Shown here: positions 34,621-42,550 of the stretch, piece after piece
Numbering within the stretch: position 1 is the first letter of the stretch
How the letters are laid out: the number at the start of each line of letters is the position of its first letter
Source of the DNA: Paenibacillus sp.
GTDB lineage: Bacteria > Bacillota > Bacilli > Paenibacillales > YIM-B00363
Length of the DNA stretch: 64,000 nucleotides
Assembly (NCBI RefSeq): GCF_035645195.1
Contig: NZ_DASQNA010000008.1
Location: forward strand, 1-64,000
Direction: 5' to 3'
The notes under the pieces: model-generated
The model's database searches: none
What the model was told of the DNA's origin: nothing
The model's input: the letters and a program-made list of their open reading frames with translations, nothing else
Translations under genes and position numbers: made by a program

Positions 34621-34790
34621 ACTCGCTGCTGCAAATCGTCGGGCTTGGCGCGCTGCTCGGCCTCATCGTCGCCCATACGCTCGGCTTCGGCCTCTCGATG
34701 CGTATGGAAGGACGGCCGGGTCTGCTCGGCGCCTGCGTACTCGCGCTGCTGAACGCGGCGGCTTTCGTGTTTTTGATAATCTCAAGGTAA
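34617..34790 (+). CDS. Small two-span membrane protein, probable germinant receptor D subunit
   Basis: This 57-aa protein is translated from an ATG overlapping the C-subunit stop. It consists of two hydrophobic helices (about residues 3-24 and 35-55) joined by a short loop with MRMEGRPG. Small two-helix D proteins accompany some germinant receptors in Bacillus and modulate receptor function. Overlap, size and topology support the call; there is no catalytic motif. Confidence 0.72.
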   Translation: MNSLLQIVGLGALLGLIVAHTLGFGLSMRMEGRPGLLGACVLALLNAAAFVFLIISR

Positions 34791-34871
34791 TCTGCGAACG
34801 GAGAAGGAAATTGCTGCAAATAAAGCGAATACATTTTTGAGACCCTCTATTCTCCGTTAGGGTGGTGCACC

Positions 34872-36563
34872 GTGGTACGAGAACTAGTAATCAACGCGTC
34901 ATTGCTGCTGTCCGCATTGTACGTCGGCACATTGTTGTTTCGGAAGCCGCCGCAGGAAAACTCTCCTTGGTATTCGCATGCATTATACGGACTTCAGTTC
35001 GGAGCGGCCGCCGTGTTCTTGTTCGCGTTCCACGGGAACGAAGAGCACGGCCGGCTTCTTTGTTTCCATTTGACGCCGATCGCGCTCGGGGCGCTGCACG
35101 GCACGGCCCGCTCGACGGGCTGGGCGGCGGCGATCGCGGCGCTGTTCATGGCCGCGTCCGGGGGCGGGTTCGCCGAAGCGGCGGAGACGATATTGGTCGG
35201 CGCCGCTTCCGCCGCCGTCGTCTATCGGATGCGCCGCCGCGCCGCCTGGGCGGCCGTGACGGCGCTGTCGACGGCGGCCCCGTTCGCGACCGCGTGGCTG
35301 GCGGACGGCGGCTACGGCGCCGGTTGGGGCACGGCGCTGCTGTTCGCCGCTTGCCACGTCGGCGCGATGTGGGGGGCCGATTCGTTCCTGCGGTGGGATC
35401 GGACCCGCTCGGCGCTTATGACGGAATATACATACTTAACGCAGCACGACCTGCTGACCGGCCTGCTCAATTTCCAAACGTTCCAAGCGCGGCTGCAGTC
35501 GCTTCTGATGGAGGGGCGGCGCGTTTGCTTCATCTTGATCGACTGCGACGACGTGAAATCGCTGAACACCGAACAAGGCTTTCATACCGTCGACGGGACG
35601 CTGCAGCGGGTGGCGAATTTGCTGCGGACGTTTTTCTCCGACGCCCTGCTGCTCGGCCGCTTCGGCTCCGACGAATTCGCCGTCGTCATTCCGGCCCCGG
35701 CCGACGTCGCCGGAAGACTCGCCGATTCGCTCGAGACGCATATTCCGGAGCTCGCGGACATCCGGCTCGCCTACGGGTACGCCGTCTATCCGGACGAGGA
35801 GCAGGACCCGAGCACGTTCATCACGCTCGTCCAAAAGCGGATGCTGGAAGCGAAGCGGCTGTTGTGGCTCGAACGCGAAGCGCACTGGCTGCACAACGAG
35901 CGGCTGAGCGCGGTCGGCGAACTGGCCGCGGGCATGGCGCACGAAATCCGCAATCCGCTGACGACCGTGAAAGGGTTTCTGCAAGTGTCGAAGCAGAACG
36001 GATACAACGTCGCCGAATATTACGACATCATCATGCACGAAATCAAACGGATGAGCGATCTGACGGCCGAGTTTTTGCAATTTTCGAAGCCGACGGCGCT
36101 GAAGCCGATGAAGCTGTCGATTCAAGACTGCGTGCTCGCGGCCGTTCAGTTGACGGAGTCGGAAATTACGAAGTACGGGCACCAGCTGCATATCGAGGCC
36201 GAGGAGCAGCCGCTGTACGCGTTCGTCGAGAAGGACAAAATCGTGCAGGTGCTCGTCAACCTGATCCGCAACGCGATCGACGCGATGGCGGAATCGAGCG
36301 GCACGCTGTCCATCAGCGTCTATCCGAGAGGGGAATACGGACTCGTGGACGTGACGGACACCGGCATCGGCATTTCGGACGATAATTTGGTTCGCCTGTT
36401 CCAGCCGTTCTTCTCCACGAAGTCGAAGGGAACGGGACTCGGGCTTTCCATCAGCCAGAAAATCATCAACGAGCACGGCGGGTACATCTCCGTAAGGAGC
36501 AAAGTGGGCTTCGGCACGACGTTCACGATTCGGCTGCCGCTTTCGGACCGCCTGCCCGTGTAG
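34872..36563 (+). CDS. Membrane-bound GGDEF-like / histidine kinase fusion
   Basis: This 563-aa protein has an N-terminal membrane region of about five to six segments (1-180), a GGDEF-fold domain (about 185-335) and a histidine kinase core: HisKA with H357 in MAHEIRNPLT, then HATPase (NLIRNAIDAM, DTGIGISDDN, GTGLGLS). The diguanylate cyclase signature is FGSDEF (G265-S266-D267-E268-F269) rather than GGDEF, so cyclase activity is doubtful. The kinase part resembles KinB/KinD-type sporulation kinases. No response regulator is adjacent. The start is GTG 34872 behind AGGGTGG. An inverted repeat AACGGAGAA/TTCTCCGTT (34797-34858) lies upstream. Confidence 0.87.
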   Translation: MVRELVINASLLLSALYVGTLLFRKPPQENSPWYSHALYGLQFGAAAVFLFAFHGNEEHGRLLCFHLTPIALGALHGTARSTGWAAAIAALFMAASGGGFAEAAETILVGAASAAVVYRMRRRAAWAAVTALSTAAPFATAWLADGGYGAGWGTALLFAACHVGAMWGADSFLRWDRTRSALMTEYTYLTQHDLLTGLLNFQTFQARLQSLLMEGRRVCFILIDCDDVKSLNTEQGFHTVDGTLQRVANLLRTFFSDALLLGRFGSDEFAVVIPAPADVAGRLADSLETHIPELADIRLAYGYAVYPDEEQDPSTFITLVQKRMLEAKRLLWLEREAHWLHNERLSAVGELAAGMAHEIRNPLTTVKGFLQVSKQNGYNVAEYYDIIMHEIKRMSDLTAEFLQFSKPTALKPMKLSIQDCVLAAVQLTESEITKYGHQLHIEAEEQPLYAFVEKDKIVQVLVNLIRNAIDAMAESSGTLSISVYPRGEYGLVDVTDTGIGISDDNLVRLFQPFFSTKSKGTGLGLSISQKIINEHGGYISVRSKVGFGTTFTIRLPLSDRLPV

Positions 36564-36578
36564 GAAGGGAGCCGCTTC

Positions 36579-37529
36579 ATGCTGAGAACGATCGCCGTGA
36601 CGACGTCCGGCGAATTGCTGCGCGACGCGCCGATCGACCGGCTGGACGAAGCCGACGTGTCGTGGTACTGGGTCGATTTCGACCGCCCGACGGCGGAGGA
36701 AATCGCGCTGCTCGAGACGCGCTTCCGGTTTCATCCGCTCGCCATCGAGGATTGCTTGCAGCTGCTGCAGCGCCCGAAGCTGGACCATTACGACGACGTA
36801 CACTTTTTCGTGCTGCATACGCTGCATCCGGAGACGCTGGAAACGAAAGAGCTCGATTTGTTCGTATCGGAGCGGTATTTGGTCACGTTTCATCTAGAGC
36901 CTTGCCCAGAGCTGGAAGACGCCTTCGCTAAGTGGCTCGGCCACGCGGAGTCGTCGCGGAAAGGGCCGCTGTACGCGTTGCATACGGTCGTCGACAAAGT
37001 CGTCGACTATTATTTTCCGGCCGTGTACCGCATCGAGGACGCCTTGTTCGATCTGGATCAGCGCCGCACCTCCGACGTCACCGACCGCAAGATGGACGAG
37101 CTGTTCGACCTTCGGTCCGACCTGCTGCAGCTGCGCCGCACCGTGTTCCCGATGCGGGAGCTGCTGTACCGGGTAGTGAATACGGAACGCATCCAAGGCA
37201 TGGCGGAGTACCGCGCGTATTTCGCGGACGTGCACGACCATCTGCTGAAATTGTCGGAAATGATCGAATCGAACCGGGACATGACGGCCGATATTCGCGA
37301 CAGCTACGTATCGATGCAGGCGAACCGCATGAACCGAATCATGAAGACGCTGACCGTCATCACGACGATTTTCATGCCGCTGACGTTTCTAGCGGGAATC
37401 TATGGCATGAACTTCAAATACATGCCCGAGCTGGAAGCGAAGGGCGGCTACTTCGCGGTGCTCGCCGTCATGACGCTGACGGGCGGATCGATGTTTTGGT
37501 GGTTCAAGCGCAAAGGCTGGTTCGATTGA
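36579..37529 (+). CDS. corA: CorA family magnesium/cobalt transporter
   Basis: This 316-aa protein has a large cytoplasmic N-terminal domain and two C-terminal membrane helices. The selectivity motif YGMNF is at the end of TM1 (FLAGIYGMNFKYMPE), and the C-terminus ends in a Lys/Arg-rich tail. CorA pentamers import Mg2+ down the membrane potential. It lies 15 bases after the kinase gene, so read-through expression is possible. Confidence 0.95.
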   Translation: MLRTIAVTTSGELLRDAPIDRLDEADVSWYWVDFDRPTAEEIALLETRFRFHPLAIEDCLQLLQRPKLDHYDDVHFFVLHTLHPETLETKELDLFVSERYLVTFHLEPCPELEDAFAKWLGHAESSRKGPLYALHTVVDKVVDYYFPAVYRIEDALFDLDQRRTSDVTDRKMDELFDLRSDLLQLRRTVFPMRELLYRVVNTERIQGMAEYRAYFADVHDHLLKLSEMIESNRDMTADIRDSYVSMQANRMNRIMKTLTVITTIFMPLTFLAGIYGMNFKYMPELEAKGGYFAVLAVMTLTGGSMFWWFKRKGWFD

Positions 37530-37678
37530 CGGTTCGTAATCCGCTCCGCTGTACGTATCTCGGCGACGAAAAGAAAGCCCGATAGTTCATGTTCGGGCGA
37601 TATTGGCTATGTACGAGTCGATCGCGCGCGGGTACAGTAAAAACGTGATCAAACCAAAGATGCAGGGGTGAACGGCGA

Positions 37679-38440
37679 ATGACGAAATTGTCAATCGGAT
37701 TGCAAATGTATACGCTGCGGAACGAGACGTCGCAGGACTTCCTCGGAACGCTTCGCCAAGTGGCGGAAATCGGGTACGAGGGCGTCGAATTCGCGGGCTA
37801 CGGCGGGATGGACGCGCAGTCGCTGCGCGCGGAGCTCGATCGGCTGGGTCTGAAGTCGCTGGGCAGCCACGTGTCGATCGCCCGCATGCTCGAAGCGGGA
37901 GACGAGGAAATCGAGTTCAACCTGACGCTCGGCAGCAAATACCTCATCGTGCCATGGCTGCCGGAGGAAAAGTACGCCACCGAAGAAGCGCTGGCCGCAA
38001 CGACCGCGGAGCTGGAAGCGATATCCCGCCGATGCGCGGAACGAGGGCTTGTCTTCGGCTACCATAACCATTCTTTCGAGCTCGAGCGGAGCGCCTTCGG
38101 CAAGCGTCTGCTGGACGCGATCTTCGACGCCGCGCCGACCGCGCAGGTCGAGCTGGACGCCTGCTGGGTCCACAACGCGGGCATCGACCCGACGGAATAT
38201 ATTCGCAAATACAGCGGCCGCATTCCGCTCGTCCATTTCAAGGACATGGCGCGCGGCGAGGACGGCAAGGCGATCACCGTGGAGCTGGGCAATGGCGAGG
38301 TCGATTTGGGGGCCATCGCGAACGCGGCGCGGGAAGCGGGCAGCGAATGGCTGATCGTCGAGCAGGACGTCTGCCAACGACCGCCGCTCGAGAGCGTCGC
38401 GACCAGCATGGACTGGCTGAAGCGGAACGGCTTGAAATAG
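37679..38440 (+). CDS. Sugar phosphate isomerase/epimerase family protein (xylose isomerase-like TIM barrel)
   Basis: This 253-aa TIM-barrel protein of the AP-endonuclease-2 superfamily resembles IolE/IolI and related epimerases. Candidate metal ligands are in YHNHSFE, ELDACWVHNAG and VHFKDM, with a terminal Glu in LIVEQD. The reaction cannot be named. The ATG at 37679 follows GCAGGGGTG. The gene stands alone and is followed by a terminator. Confidence 0.85.
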   Translation: MTKLSIGLQMYTLRNETSQDFLGTLRQVAEIGYEGVEFAGYGGMDAQSLRAELDRLGLKSLGSHVSIARMLEAGDEEIEFNLTLGSKYLIVPWLPEEKYATEEALAATTAELEAISRRCAERGLVFGYHNHSFELERSAFGKRLLDAIFDAAPTAQVELDACWVHNAGIDPTEYIRKYSGRIPLVHFKDMARGEDGKAITVELGNGEVDLGAIANAAREAGSEWLIVEQDVCQRPPLESVATSMDWLKRNGLK

Positions 38441-38495
38441 GTCGGAAGGCCGGAACGTTCGACAATAGAAAAGAGGAGATCGCGCGAAACGTGGC

Positions 38496-38523
38496 GAAGC
38501 AGCTCTAAGGCTGCTTCTTTTTG
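38496..38523 (+). terminator. Intrinsic terminator
   Basis: GAAGCAGC (38496-38503) pairs with GCTGCTTC (38510-38517), followed by TTTTTG. Confidence 0.85.
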
Positions 38524-38599
38524 TTTTATTAGGGGGTTTGCGAATTGCAAATCCTGCGCCGGCTTATCGCGTTAAACGAATCTATGAAATTAAATTTTT

Positions 38600-38652
38600 T
38601 TGACATTTTTGAGATAAACTAGTAGACAGGCCAATATATCTATGATATATTG
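38600..38652 (+). promoter_or_regulatory. Promoter with adjacent perfect palindrome before the DUF5317/peptide operon
   Basis: TTGACA (38600-38605) is followed after 17 bp by TAGACA (38623-38628, a weak -10). Directly downstream, CAATATATC-TAT-GATATATTG (38632-38652) is a perfect 9-3-9 palindrome. It covers the predicted start and would suit a dimeric repressor. The sequence differs from the GntR sites at 17-27 kb. Confidence 0.6.
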
Positions 38653-38689
38653 AAATCACTAACCAGCCAACGATGAGCGGAGAGACGCC

Positions 38690-39271
38690 ATGGTATACGA
38701 CGGAATCGTGATCGGATTGATCGTGGGACTGATCCGAGGAGGCTTTTTCGGAGCGCTGCGGAAACTGTCCCAGCTGAAACTTGTTGCAGGATGGATTTTC
38801 CCGCTGCTGCTAGTGTTCCAGATCGTGCTGTTCTACTTTCAAGAGAGATACGCAGCGCTGCAGCAATATACCGGCATCTCAATCATGCTTATCTATGTTA
38901 TCGGTTTGTTGTTCATAGGTTTAAACCATAAATATCCAGGTTTTAAGACGATTTTCGTAGGCGTGTTTCTCAATTTCTTGGTCATGGCCGTCAACGGCGG
39001 CATTATGCCGGTCTCGTTAGAGGCATCGGCCATGCTCGGCCAGTATTACGTCGACGCGCTCCAGAGCAGCGAAGTGATGTACAAGCATGCGGCGCTGACG
39101 GAGTCGACGAGATTGCCGTTTTTGGGAGACATCATCCCGATCGTTTCGCCGTATCCGAGAGAGATGGTCGTCAGCATCGGCGACATCGTCATGAGCGTCG
39201 GGGCCGTCGTTTTCTTGTACAAGCTCATGTCGGAGCCGGGCGTCGAGACGGGCGGCAGAGTAACTGCGTAA
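38690..39271 (+). CDS. DUF5317 family membrane protein
   Basis: This 193-aa protein has about five membrane segments and matches the DUF5317 family. GLIRGGFFGALRKLSQ at the start and NGGIMPVSLEASAML and FLGDIIP in the middle are typical. The function is unknown. The ATG at 38690 follows AGCGGAGAG. It is 41 bases upstream of the first of three tandem micropeptide genes, with no terminator between, so all four are probably on one transcript. Confidence 0.85.
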   Translation: MVYDGIVIGLIVGLIRGGFFGALRKLSQLKLVAGWIFPLLLVFQIVLFYFQERYAALQQYTGISIMLIYVIGLLFIGLNHKYPGFKTIFVGVFLNFLVMAVNGGIMPVSLEASAMLGQYYVDALQSSEVMYKHAALTESTRLPFLGDIIPIVSPYPREMVVSIGDIVMSVGAVVFLYKLMSEPGVETGGRVTA

Positions 39272-39312
39272 CTCCATAATTTTACATAAATTAACAAAGA
39301 TAGGAGGAATGT

Positions 39313-39417
39313 ATGATGAAAAAAGCAGAAGGCATCCAATTCGGCAAGCTGTTGGTGAACTTGGCTATCGTCTCTTCCGTCATCGTAGCTTTAACGTCCG
39401 CTTGGAAGTGGGGCTAA
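39313..39417 (+). CDS. Tandem single-span micropeptide, copy 1
   Basis: This 34-aa peptide starts MMKKAEGIQFGKL, continues with a single hydrophobic helix and ends TSAWKWG. It is preceded by TAGGAGG at 39301-39307. The last 16 residues (IVSSVIVALTSAWKWG) are identical to those in the two downstream copies. Basic N-terminus, membrane helix and aromatic C-terminal tail suggest a membrane-inserted or exported peptide. It has no Cys and no AgrD-like motif. I do not recognise the family. Confidence 0.78.
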   Translation: MMKKAEGIQFGKLLVNLAIVSSVIVALTSAWKWG

Positions 39418-39468
39418 ACCGAACGGCAATCGTTCGATCTTGATTTATATGAATAGGAGGAATTTCGA

Positions 39469-39570
39469 ATGAAAAAGTTCGAGGGTATCCAATTCGGCAA
39501 ATTGATCGTGAACGCAGTCATCGTCTCTTCCGTTATCGTCGCCTTGACGTCCGCTTGGAAGTGGGGCTAA
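39469..39570 (+). CDS. Tandem single-span micropeptide, copy 2
   Basis: This 33-aa peptide (MKKFEGIQFGKLIVNAV, then the shared IVSSVIVALTSAWKWG) has ATAGGAGG at 39453-39460. It has exactly the same protein sequence as copy 3, although five codons differ (codons 3, 5, 6, 12 and 26), all synonymous. That is direct evidence that the peptide is translated and under selection. Confidence 0.82.
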   Translation: MKKFEGIQFGKLIVNAVIVSSVIVALTSAWKWG

Positions 39571-39614
39571 ATCGAACGTCCAACAATATCCGTAAGAGAA
39601 AGGAGCGATTCCGA

Positions 39615-39716
39615 ATGAAAAAATTCGAAGGCATCCAATTCGGCAAACTGATCGTGAACGCAGTCATCGTCTCTTCCGTTATCGTCGCCCTGACGTCCGC
39701 TTGGAAGTGGGGCTAA
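39615..39716 (+). CDS. Tandem single-span micropeptide, copy 3
   Basis: This 33-aa peptide is identical in protein sequence to copy 2, with ribosome site AAAGGAGCG at 39599-39607. It is followed 26 bases later by an intrinsic terminator, which closes the DUF5317-peptide operon. The function is unknown; candidates are a signalling pheromone precursor, a small subunit of the DUF5317 protein, or a membrane-active peptide. Confidence 0.82.
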   Translation: MKKFEGIQFGKLIVNAVIVSSVIVALTSAWKWG

Positions 39717-39742
39717 ACCGAACGCAGCCTGACGCGTGAGAC

Positions 39743-39775
39743 AGGTCGGAACCCAAGAGGGGTCCGGCCTTTTTG
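39743..39775 (+). terminator. Intrinsic terminator of the micropeptide operon
   Basis: AGGTCGGAACCC pairs with GGGGTCCGGCCT (two G-U pairs) around AAGA, followed by TTTTTG. Confidence 0.85.
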
Positions 39776-39807
39776 TCGTTCCCTATCTATAGTTTTTATG
39801 TCGATTT

Positions 39808-39816
39808 GTGTATAAT
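39808..39816 (+). promoter_or_regulatory. Extended -10 promoter element of the GGDEF-HD-GYP gene
   Basis: TGTGTATAATG contains a perfect TATAAT at 39811-39816 with an extended TG. No good -35 is visible. It overlaps longer in-frame starts of the next gene, which supports the TTG start at 39851. Confidence 0.6.
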
Positions 39817-39850
39817 GTGGGAAATGCGCGATTCGAGCGGGGGGATAAAG

Positions 39851-41701
39851 TTGAAAACGGCGGCGCATTCCATTGCTCTGTTGAAAGAACCGAAAAATTT
39901 GTATCTTGGAACGCTTTATGCCGCAGGCTTTCTTCTATGGTTGTTTCATATGGAATTTCCGGCACGCACGTTGAACCAGTGGGTGACGTTGTACGCGCTG
40001 ACCGGATCGGTCCTCGCTCTCAATTTTTTCGTATTCCGCCTGCCTCCGAACGGGACGAGGCAATCGATGGACTCCGCGGTCATTTTGGCCGCCTTATTCG
40101 TCTACGGGCTCCAAATGGCGCTGTACGTCGTCATCATCAGCCATTTGATCCTCATGTTCGCCAAACGAAAGACGGCTTTGTGGAAGCATGCCGCCAACCT
40201 ATGGATGTACGTCATCATTACGATCATCGCCTCGTACGTATTCGATTGGGTCGGAGGCGAAACCGGATTTCTCGAAATCGAGCAGCTGCATACATACTTT
40301 ATCTGCATGATCGCGTATTTCGGCGCGAACACCGTCATCATCGGCGGATACCATGTGCTGTTCGTCGCCCAATCGTTTTTCTCGGTCGTCAACGACATTT
40401 TCAAAGAGTCCTTCTTAGCTTACGTGAGTACGCTGCTCCTGTCGTTGGTGCTCACGGTGCTGATGCAGTCGACCCACATGTTCGGGTTGTTCTTGTTCAT
40501 GATCATCGCGATGCTCATCTCCAACTCGTTCATCTTGTTGTTCGATTTGTACTCCTCTATTTCGGAGCGGGCGATACGGGATCAGCGGACGGGGTTATAC
40601 AATCACGGTTATTTCGAAGAGGCGCTTGAAGAGGCGCTGCGCGGCGGCCGCGCGGACGGGGGGCGTTTTGCGCTGGCGCTGCTCGACATCGACGATTTCA
40701 AACGGTATAACGACGCCTACGGCCATTTGAAAGGAGATCAGCTGCTCGAATTTTTCGGGAAGCAGCTGCAGACGCTTCTCGATGAGCATCTCGTCGCTCG
40801 GTACGGCGGGGAAGAGTTCGCGGTCATTATGCGCGGGCTCTCCGTCCACGAAGCGCACGAAGTGATGAACAAAGTGCGAAAGACGATCAACGATACGTAT
40901 TTCGAGGGCGTCGAGCTGTTCCCGCACGGCTGCTTGTCGTTCTCGGCGGGCGTCGTCGAATATACGAAGGACGTGTACGACAGGCATCAGCTCGTCGACC
41001 GGGCCGACCAAGCGATGTATTACGCCAAAGCGCAAGGGAAAAACACGGTGCACGTATTCCGGGAAGATTCGGCGCTGCAGCGGACGATCGACATCGAGCA
41101 GGATTTGCGCGAAATCGAGCAGCAGGTGAACATTTTCTTGTCGAAAGACATCTACACGTTCCAGCACAGCAAACGGGTGTTCCGCTACGCGATGGAGCTG
41201 AGCGACGCGCTGCAGCTGTCCGAAACGGAGCGGCGCACGTTCGTTCTCGGAGCGCTCATCCACGACATCGGCAAGCTCGAAATTCCGCGCGACGTCTTGA
41301 ATAAAAAAGGCAAGCTGACCGATGAAGAGTGGGAAATGGTGAAAAAGCACGTCATTTGGGGCAAAGAGATCGCGGCGACGAACGAGCGGTTCCGACCGCT
41401 GCTGCCGTTGATCGAGCTTCACCACGAACGGTACGACGGCTCCGGCTACCCGCGGGGGCTGAAGGGGGAGGAAATCCCGAGGCTGGCGCGGGCGCTGTGC
41501 GTCATCGATTCGTTCGACGCCATGACGACGGAGCGCCCGTACCAACGGACGAAGACGTTCGAAGAGGCGATCGCCGAGCTGCGCGCCTTCTCGGGCACGC
41601 AGTTCGATCCGGAGTTGGTGGAGGCGTTCATCGGCGTGCTGAAGCGCCGTGGCAGACTCTTGTCCGCGGACGAGCCGGAGCCGGGCCACGCCGCGGGATA
41701 A
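39851..41701 (+). CDS. Bifunctional membrane GGDEF / HD-GYP protein (c-di-GMP turnover)
   Basis: This protein of about 616 aa has seven or so N-terminal membrane segments (1-235), a GGDEF domain with an intact GGEEF motif (G319-F323), and an HD-GYP domain with HDIGKLE (H471, D472) and HHERYDGSGYP. GGDEF domains make c-di-GMP from GTP, and HD-GYP domains degrade it. The start is TTG 39851, six bases after GCGGGGGG; upstream ATGs overlap the -10 element. It follows the micropeptide operon terminator and may be controlled by a membrane signal. Confidence 0.9.
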   Translation: MKTAAHSIALLKEPKNLYLGTLYAAGFLLWLFHMEFPARTLNQWVTLYALTGSVLALNFFVFRLPPNGTRQSMDSAVILAALFVYGLQMALYVVIISHLILMFAKRKTALWKHAANLWMYVIITIIASYVFDWVGGETGFLEIEQLHTYFICMIAYFGANTVIIGGYHVLFVAQSFFSVVNDIFKESFLAYVSTLLLSLVLTVLMQSTHMFGLFLFMIIAMLISNSFILLFDLYSSISERAIRDQRTGLYNHGYFEEALEEALRGGRADGGRFALALLDIDDFKRYNDAYGHLKGDQLLEFFGKQLQTLLDEHLVARYGGEEFAVIMRGLSVHEAHEVMNKVRKTINDTYFEGVELFPHGCLSFSAGVVEYTKDVYDRHQLVDRADQAMYYAKAQGKNTVHVFREDSALQRTIDIEQDLREIEQQVNIFLSKDIYTFQHSKRVFRYAMELSDALQLSETERRTFVLGALIHDIGKLEIPRDVLNKKGKLTDEEWEMVKKHVIWGKEIAATNERFRPLLPLIELHHERYDGSGYPRGLKGEEIPRLARALCVIDSFDAMTTERPYQRTKTFEEAIAELRAFSGTQFDPELVEAFIGVLKRRGRLLSADEPEPGHAAG

Positions 41702-41752
41702 TTCGGGAGGCTGCGGAATACATAATAAAGAAGAGGAAAGGAGGGTGGTCGA

Positions 41753-42427
41753 GTGAGCGTCGTCGTCATGAAGCTCGGCATTTCCGCGCTGTTCGGGCTC
41801 ATTATCGGCATTGACCGGGAATTGAAGAAGAAGCCGCTGGGACTTAAGACGTGTCTGGTGCTCGCGGTCAGCAGCTGTCTCTTGACGATCGTATCGATCC
41901 ACGCGGCTTATGATTTTCCGAAGAACGAACATATGATGATGGATCCGCTCCGGCTCGCCGCCCAAATCGTTTCCGGCATCGGCTTTATCGGCGCGGGCGT
42001 CATTCTGAAGCGCCACGACGACGTGATCAGCGGGCTGACGACGGCCGCGATGATTTGGGGCGCCTCGGGGCTCGGCATCGCGGTCGGCGCCGGTTATTAT
42101 TGGGAAGCGGGCTTCGCGCTGCTGTTCATGCTGATCGGCGTCGAGCTGATTCCGTACGTGCTGCGCCGCTGGGGACCGGAGGCGCTCACGTCGAAAGAAG
42201 TGCACGTGGCGTTCATCGTGAAGGACGTGAACCATTACAACGACCTGAAGCAAGCAATGGCGCGGCACGACATGAAAATCAAAGCGACGAAAATGACGGA
42301 GCTCGACGACCAGACGTTCCGGGTCGAGCTGCGGGTGCAGGTGCATGAGCACAGCGCGATCGCGGAAATTTTCCAAACGATACGCGGACTGGATCATGTA
42401 TGCAGACTGGACGTCCGGTCGTTGTGA
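41753..42427 (+). CDS. MgtC/SapB family membrane protein
   Basis: This 224-aa protein has five membrane helices with the MgtC pattern (GLIIGIDRELKKKPLGLKT, QIVSGIGFIGAGVILK, GLTTAAMIWGASGLGIAVG) and a C-terminal ACT-like soluble domain. MgtC proteins affect Mg2+ homeostasis and ATP synthase in pathogens; the role in Bacillales is less clear. The start is GTG 41753 behind AAAGGAGGG. A strong terminator follows. Confidence 0.92.
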   Translation: MSVVVMKLGISALFGLIIGIDRELKKKPLGLKTCLVLAVSSCLLTIVSIHAAYDFPKNEHMMMDPLRLAAQIVSGIGFIGAGVILKRHDDVISGLTTAAMIWGASGLGIAVGAGYYWEAGFALLFMLIGVELIPYVLRRWGPEALTSKEVHVAFIVKDVNHYNDLKQAMARHDMKIKATKMTELDDQTFRVELRVQVHEHSAIAEIFQTIRGLDHVCRLDVRSL

Positions 42428-42442
42428 GCGGGACGGAACGGG

Positions 42443-42469
42443 GCTCGGCGAAATCGCCGAGCTTTTTTT
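42443..42469 (+). terminator. Intrinsic terminator
   Basis: GCTCGGCG (42443-42450) pairs perfectly with CGCCGAGC (42455-42462), loop AAAT, followed by seven T residues. Confidence 0.95.
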
Positions 42470-42550
42470 GTTCGCGGCTTGAATTTTCCGAGCAAAAATG
42501 GAACCGTTTGCAGTATAGTAGGGGTAAGTGAGGAGAGGAGGACGAAGTTG

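Noticed and set aside
34797-34858. Inverted repeat AACGGAGAA/TTCTCCGTT as an operator or terminator
   Set aside because: The 44-bp gap is too long for a simple operator and there is no T-tract; it may be chance.
39313-39716. AgrD-like cyclic lactone autoinducer precursors
   Set aside because: The peptides have no Cys and no acidic C-terminal recognition segment, and no agrB-like protease is adjacent.
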